From contig NC_051087.1 of the NCBI RefSeq assembly GCF_901709675.1, forward strand, positions 16,689,067 through 16,753,066: a stretch of 64,000 nt of DNA, given 5' to 3'. This stretch comes from Syngnathus acus (lineage: Eukaryota > Chordata > Actinopteri > Syngnathiformes > Syngnathidae). A program made the translations under genes and the position numbers. Each line of letters opens with the position of its first letter. The first letter of the stretch is position 1. The notes beneath the pieces are model-generated. The model did not search any database, had not been told where the DNA came from, and worked only from the letters and a program-made list of their open reading frames with translations. Of the stretch, positions 60,474 to 64,000 are shown one piece after another.

Positions 60474-60859
60474 TGTTAGAGTGGTGCTCACTCTAACTTA
60501 TTTTTGCAAGAACCACACGGGAGACAGTATGCCCTTTTTAAGCACTTGCAAATGGAGAGTCATTCGTCGCTGTGCGTACAGCGATGATCGAATGAGGTCT
60601 GACTCAGGCCTCTTGCAAGAGCATTTTTATTGAGAGAAACAGGGTGGGGATGAGAGTGGACAGGACGGAGTTGAAGCCCCTGACCTCTGGTCTAAGCATA
60701 GCAGGGGGTGTTTTATGACGTTGTGTAGGACAGGACAAGCTAGGTTATTTATTACAGGTTACATTCCAACATAAGCATAAAACTAATCTAGCTAGGTTAT
60801 TTATTACAGGTTACATTCCAACATAATCATACGATCAAGATAATCTGTAACCCCTAACA
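60474..60859 (-). mobile_element. Solo LTR of the ERV family
   Basis: TGTTAGAGTGG to CCCCTAACA, perfect 5-bp TSD GTGTG (60469-60473, 60860-60864). Same family as the LTRs at 17451-24851. It has an internal duplication of a block containing GGTTATTTATTACAGGTTAC near its right end. The orientation is taken from the provirus. Confidence 0.88.
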
Positions 60860-60864
60860 GTGTG

Positions 60865-61079
60865 GGGCGGAAGAAGTAGTCGATTGTGCAAGTGCACGAG
60901 GGCTCCGGCGCGCTTGCCACGCCGCCAGCTTCGGCATAGCTTGTAGAGTGCCGCCGCTCTGGCTAAATTCTTCGTCACCGCACTGAAGCAGCTGAAAACC
61001 TCCCCTTATTTCCCTCCTCATTGAAAATGTCCGACCGATGAAGCCGAAAAAAGTCAAGCCGGACACATGAAGGTGCATT
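60865..61079. other. GC-rich unassigned sequence
   Basis: Contains CTGAAAACCTCCCCTTATTT, repeated in altered form at about 62237. Confidence 0.4.
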
Positions 61080-61690
61080 CGGGCAACGCGCTGCGCACGG
61101 AGTTCCTCTCAAATTTTGGACCTAAATGACGAAAAATCAGCCTCCTGCGCACGGAGTTGCACTAAATTTGGGAATATTTTAAGTGTCAGCGACGGCACTG
61201 TCACAATAATGCTTCCGGCGAGCTGCGGCTGCGCAGTCGGACGGAAATGAGGAAAAATCAGCCTCTCCAGCCTAGCTGGGAACAACTCAAATTTTGGAAT
61301 ATTTTCTATTTGTGTCAGCGACGGTGCTGTAACAATAATGCTTCCGGCGAGCTGCGGCTGCGCAGTCGGACGGAAATGAGGAAAAATCAGCCTCTCCAGC
61401 CTAGCTGGGAACAACTCAAATTTTGGAATATTTTCTATTTGTGTCAGCGACGGTGCTGTAACAATAATGCGTCCGGCGCGCTGCGGTTGCACGGTTGGAC
61501 CGAAATGACGACAAATCAGCCTTTCCAGCCTGGAGGTCAGCTCCAATTTTGAAATATTGTCTATTTTTGTCAGTGATGGCGCTGTTACAATAATGTGTCC
61601 GGCGCGCTACGGTTGCGCGGTCGGACCGAAATGACGAAAAATCTGCCTCCTGCGCACAGAGGTCCACTCGAATTTTGGAAAGTACATCCG
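61080..61690. repeat. Tandem array, unit about 129 bp
   Basis: AGCTGCGGCTGCGCAGTCGG-type motifs recur at 61221, 61350, 61479 and 61605, with GAAATGAGGAAAAATCAGCC and TTTTGGAATATTTTCTATT between. Related in inverted orientation to the repeats in element K (17175-17450), sharing the GTCCACTNRAATTTTGGAAA-type stretch. Confidence 0.8.
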
Positions 61691-61734
61691 GACCCCTCAA
61701 ATTTTGACCGGGGACGGGAACCGGAGGCCCTCGC

Positions 61735-62075
61735 CTGGAGCATACGTGGACCCCTCCCTGAGTGAGCCCCGTGGCCGTGGAGGCCATCAACAGCCGTGCG
61801 CAACGACAGCTCCAAAGCCAAACACTTCCTCCTGATTGAAATTGCACACAGTGTGAAGGCCCATTCATTTACTTTTGGGCGTCGGCCAGAGTGCGACATA
61901 TCCCCGGTGGCGGTCCATGGACCCCCACTGAGTGAGCGCCGTGGCCATTGAGGCCGTCATCAGCCGTGCACAACGGCCGCTCCAAAGCCGCACACTTCCT
62001 CCTGGTTGAAATTGCAATGCCCATTCATTTACTTTGGGCGTCGGCCAGAGGGCGACATTTCCCTGGCGACGATCC
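61735..62075. repeat. Tandem duplication of about 170 bp
   Basis: Two copies containing GAGTGAGC, CATCAGCCGTGC, CACTTCCTCCTG and GGGCGTCGGCCAGAG. No coding signal. Confidence 0.75.
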
Positions 62076-62655
62076 AGCGGGAGCGGAGAAAATAGTCAAG
62101 CTGAACGCCTGGAACCCTGCCCGGGCGTTGGGCGCAGGGAGGCCTCGCCTGGATAGTCTCAAGAGCCTCCGCGGAACAAGCCCCGTGGCCATGGGGGGGC
62201 TCCCCGTCCATGCACAGCCCCCGCGCTGCAGCCGCTGAAAACCTCCCCTTAATTCCCTCCTCAATGAAAATGCACCGTGTGAAAACCGGAGAGAAAGTAC
62301 CAGGAGAAGACTGTCCAATGTTTAACAGTTCTTCTCTGCTAAAAGTGATCCAGGATGAGCAGCAGAAGACGCAAAAAACACACAAAATAGCAGAGAGCGA
62401 GTCACCAAGGCGGCCATCCGCCGCGCCATCCTATCATCAGAAACGTGTATACTGACTTCACAGACATGCGCGGTAACGGCGTTTTGTTCCCAAATGTCGG
62501 AATAAGTGTTTCCATTAGCGCCGATCAGATTTTCAATTGACAAAAACCACCCCTCTCTTTTCTTCTAGCCGCTGTGGTTGGTAGATGGGCAGAGTCTCCA
62601 GCGCACACTTGCTTGTCATCGTCGTGACGTTCATTAGCGCTGGAGAGGAGAAGAG
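62076..62655. other. No gene recognised
   Basis: GC-rich then mixed sequence. Short overlapping ORFs on both strands have no recognisable content. Confidence 0.4.
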
Positions 62656-62657
62656 AT

Positions 62658-62666
62658 AGTTAGTGT

Positions 62667-62697
<31 letters not shown>

Positions 62698-62730
62698 CGC
62701 GTGTGAGCATGTGTGCGTGTGCGTGTGTGA
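62658..62730. repeat. (TG)n microsatellite
   Basis: Interrupted run of TG/CG dinucleotides. Confidence 0.9.
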
Positions 62731-62891
62731 CACTCACTCGTGCAAAATTACAAAAATCTAATGTAATGTAACATCATTATAACTACTGTAAATTAAATAT
62801 TTCCTTCCTGAGAATTTTGCGGTAATCCATGTATCCACCATTTTGTGTTCCCACCATTTTTAAATGTCTGCCATCCAATACAACACTATAA

Positions 62892-62960
62892 TACAGTTGA
62901 ACCCCGGAACGAATTAACATTGAGAAGTGAAGCCGTCGCATTCCGAAGAAACAGTACATA
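62892..62960. mobile_element. Possible mariner-type terminus
   Basis: TACAGTTGAACCCCGGAACG resembles the TIR of element K (CAGTCAAACCTTGG). The other end was not located. Confidence 0.3.
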
Positions 62961-63400
62961 AACCCACAAAAATCAATGAAAATACACTACAGCAAAAGCT
63001 TGGAGCAGAGCCTTACGTGGTCCGTATGCGGCGCTTGACACGTCAGACAAGACAAATAATGAGTGAAATAAAGTTGACAAAACAAAATAACATTATTTAA
63101 ACACAAAACCTACTGACCCATGGTAGAAGAGCCAAAGTCCCGGAAATCATGTCCCAAAAGCGAATCAATGTGAACGAAAGGATATCGATTATTTACAAAT
63201 ACAGTGTGACATAGGTAGTATATACTAAGTGCACACAGGCACCCATACCTACCGTGTCCGTGCGTGTGCAGAAGTTGAGCTGGTGTATTGCATCTCGTGA
63301 ATATGATCATTATTGAATAGACCCTGCATTTAAGCTTGCTCGTAAAAAGATCCGTCCTCCAGCCTCTTAAATTTAACATACAGTAGCTCTCTTTTACAGA
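62961..63400. other. No gene recognised
   Basis: AT-rich unassigned sequence. Confidence 0.4.
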
Positions 63401-63401
63401 T

Positions 63402-63707
63402 TAAAGTCCCAATGATCGTCACACACACACCTGGGTGTGGTGAAATTTGTCCTCTGCATTTAACCCATCCCCGTGTGATTTTAATCCATCCCCTGGGGGA
63501 GAGGGGAGCAGTGAGCAGCAGCGGTGCCGCGCTCGGGAATCAGTTGGTGCTCTAACCCCCCAATTCCAACCCTTAATGCTGAGTGCCAAGCAGGGAGGCA
63601 ATGGGTCCCATTTTTATAGTCTTTGGTATGACCCGGCCGGGGTTTGAACCCACAACCTTCCAGTCTCAGGGCGGACACTCTACCACTACGCCACTGAGCT
63701 GCTATTG
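63402..63707 (-). repeat. tRNA-derived SINE (copy 2)
   Basis: Near-identical to 35950-36257: box A in AGCTCAGTGGCGTAGTGGTA and box B in GGTTCAAACCCC on the minus strand. Flanked by a 9-bp TSD TTTACAGAT (63393-63401, 63708-63716). Confidence 0.9.
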
Positions 63708-63845
63708 TTTACAGATACGATCAGTAGTAGCTGTCTTTTTACATGCTTCTTATCGCGTGAGTTCAACTCTTCAGCGTGAACCCCTGTGATCTTGTGGTCT
63801 CGCGGGGTCAGCTTTCCTGAAGCGTAAATAGTAAGGCTGAGGAAC

Positions 63846-64000
63846 AGGGCCGGCCGGACTGGGAGATTTTTTCAGGCCAGGAGTCAGTTATGTAACCAGG
63901 CCACCCTGGCCTTGCCCACACGTGCATGCTCACACCCACACTTAAATGCATGGGCACAAGCAAAACGCATTTGTGCGCACACACATGCACACAATCATTC
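63846..64000 (+). mobile_element. Possible hAT left end running off the window
   Basis: CAGGGCCGGCCGGACTGGGA begins at about 63847 and resembles the hAT TIR at 59223. No right end is available. Followed by a CA-rich stretch. Confidence 0.35.

Overview
This window looks like teleost fish nuclear DNA and is almost entirely transposable elements (TEs). The signs are spliced transposase genes, Rex1/Babar-, CR1/L2- and RTE-type LINEs, tRNA-derived SINEs, many hAT and Tc1/mariner-type MITEs, a Ty3/Gypsy element and an endogenous retrovirus (ERV). I found no conventional host gene, rRNA, CRISPR array or bacterial-type operon.

The one thread through the first 37 kb is a multi-exon gene on the minus strand, a Ginger/KRBA2-like integrase followed by an Ulp1-type (C48) cysteine peptidase. 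Its exons lie in order at 36.67-35.56, 26.36-25.42, 8.90-8.67 and 7.89-7.48 kb. The TEs between them sit in introns: element F (26400-35541) in one, element H (8944-25382) in another, a 600-bp MITE in a third and a SINE in a fourth. With the TEs subtracted, most introns shrink to about 50-90 bp. The peptidase exons splice in phase and keep all four catalytic positions; the integrase half is damaged. A zinc-binding exon of the same family at 58.8-59.06 kb may be a further 5' exon.

Layout. 0-7 kb: ISL2EU end, hAT MITEs, LINE 3' ends, a solo LTR. 7.5-26.3 kb: peptidase exons wrapped around element H. H holds a LINE with an intact 985-aa ORF (9829-12786), an apparently complete three-exon hAT (13329-16297) and a nest in which hAT J contains mariner K, which contains an ERV, whose LTR contains a 1.6-kb solo LTR. 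26.4-35.5 kb: element F with a nested MITE, an RTE LINE lacking its RT core, and MITE G carrying a Rex1-like LINE. 35.5-40.3 kb: integrase exons, SINE, a deleted ISL2EU element (YqaJ and THAP pieces) and a pogo-type deletion derivative. 40.3-48.3 kb: three LINEs, one with an SGNH-esterase ORF1, and a hAT carrying only a BED-finger ORF. 48.3-58.5 kb: one Ty3/Gypsy element split by four insertions inside pol and a LINE in its LTR; two different hATs occupy the same 8-bp target in its RNase H, and one of them has an intact 612-aa transposase. 58.5-64 kb: hAT MITE, solo ERV LTR, tandem repeats, SINE.

Boundaries rest on terminal inverted repeats (TIRs) plus target-site duplications (TSDs) where both are visible. 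Family names come from motif recognition by eye, not database searches.
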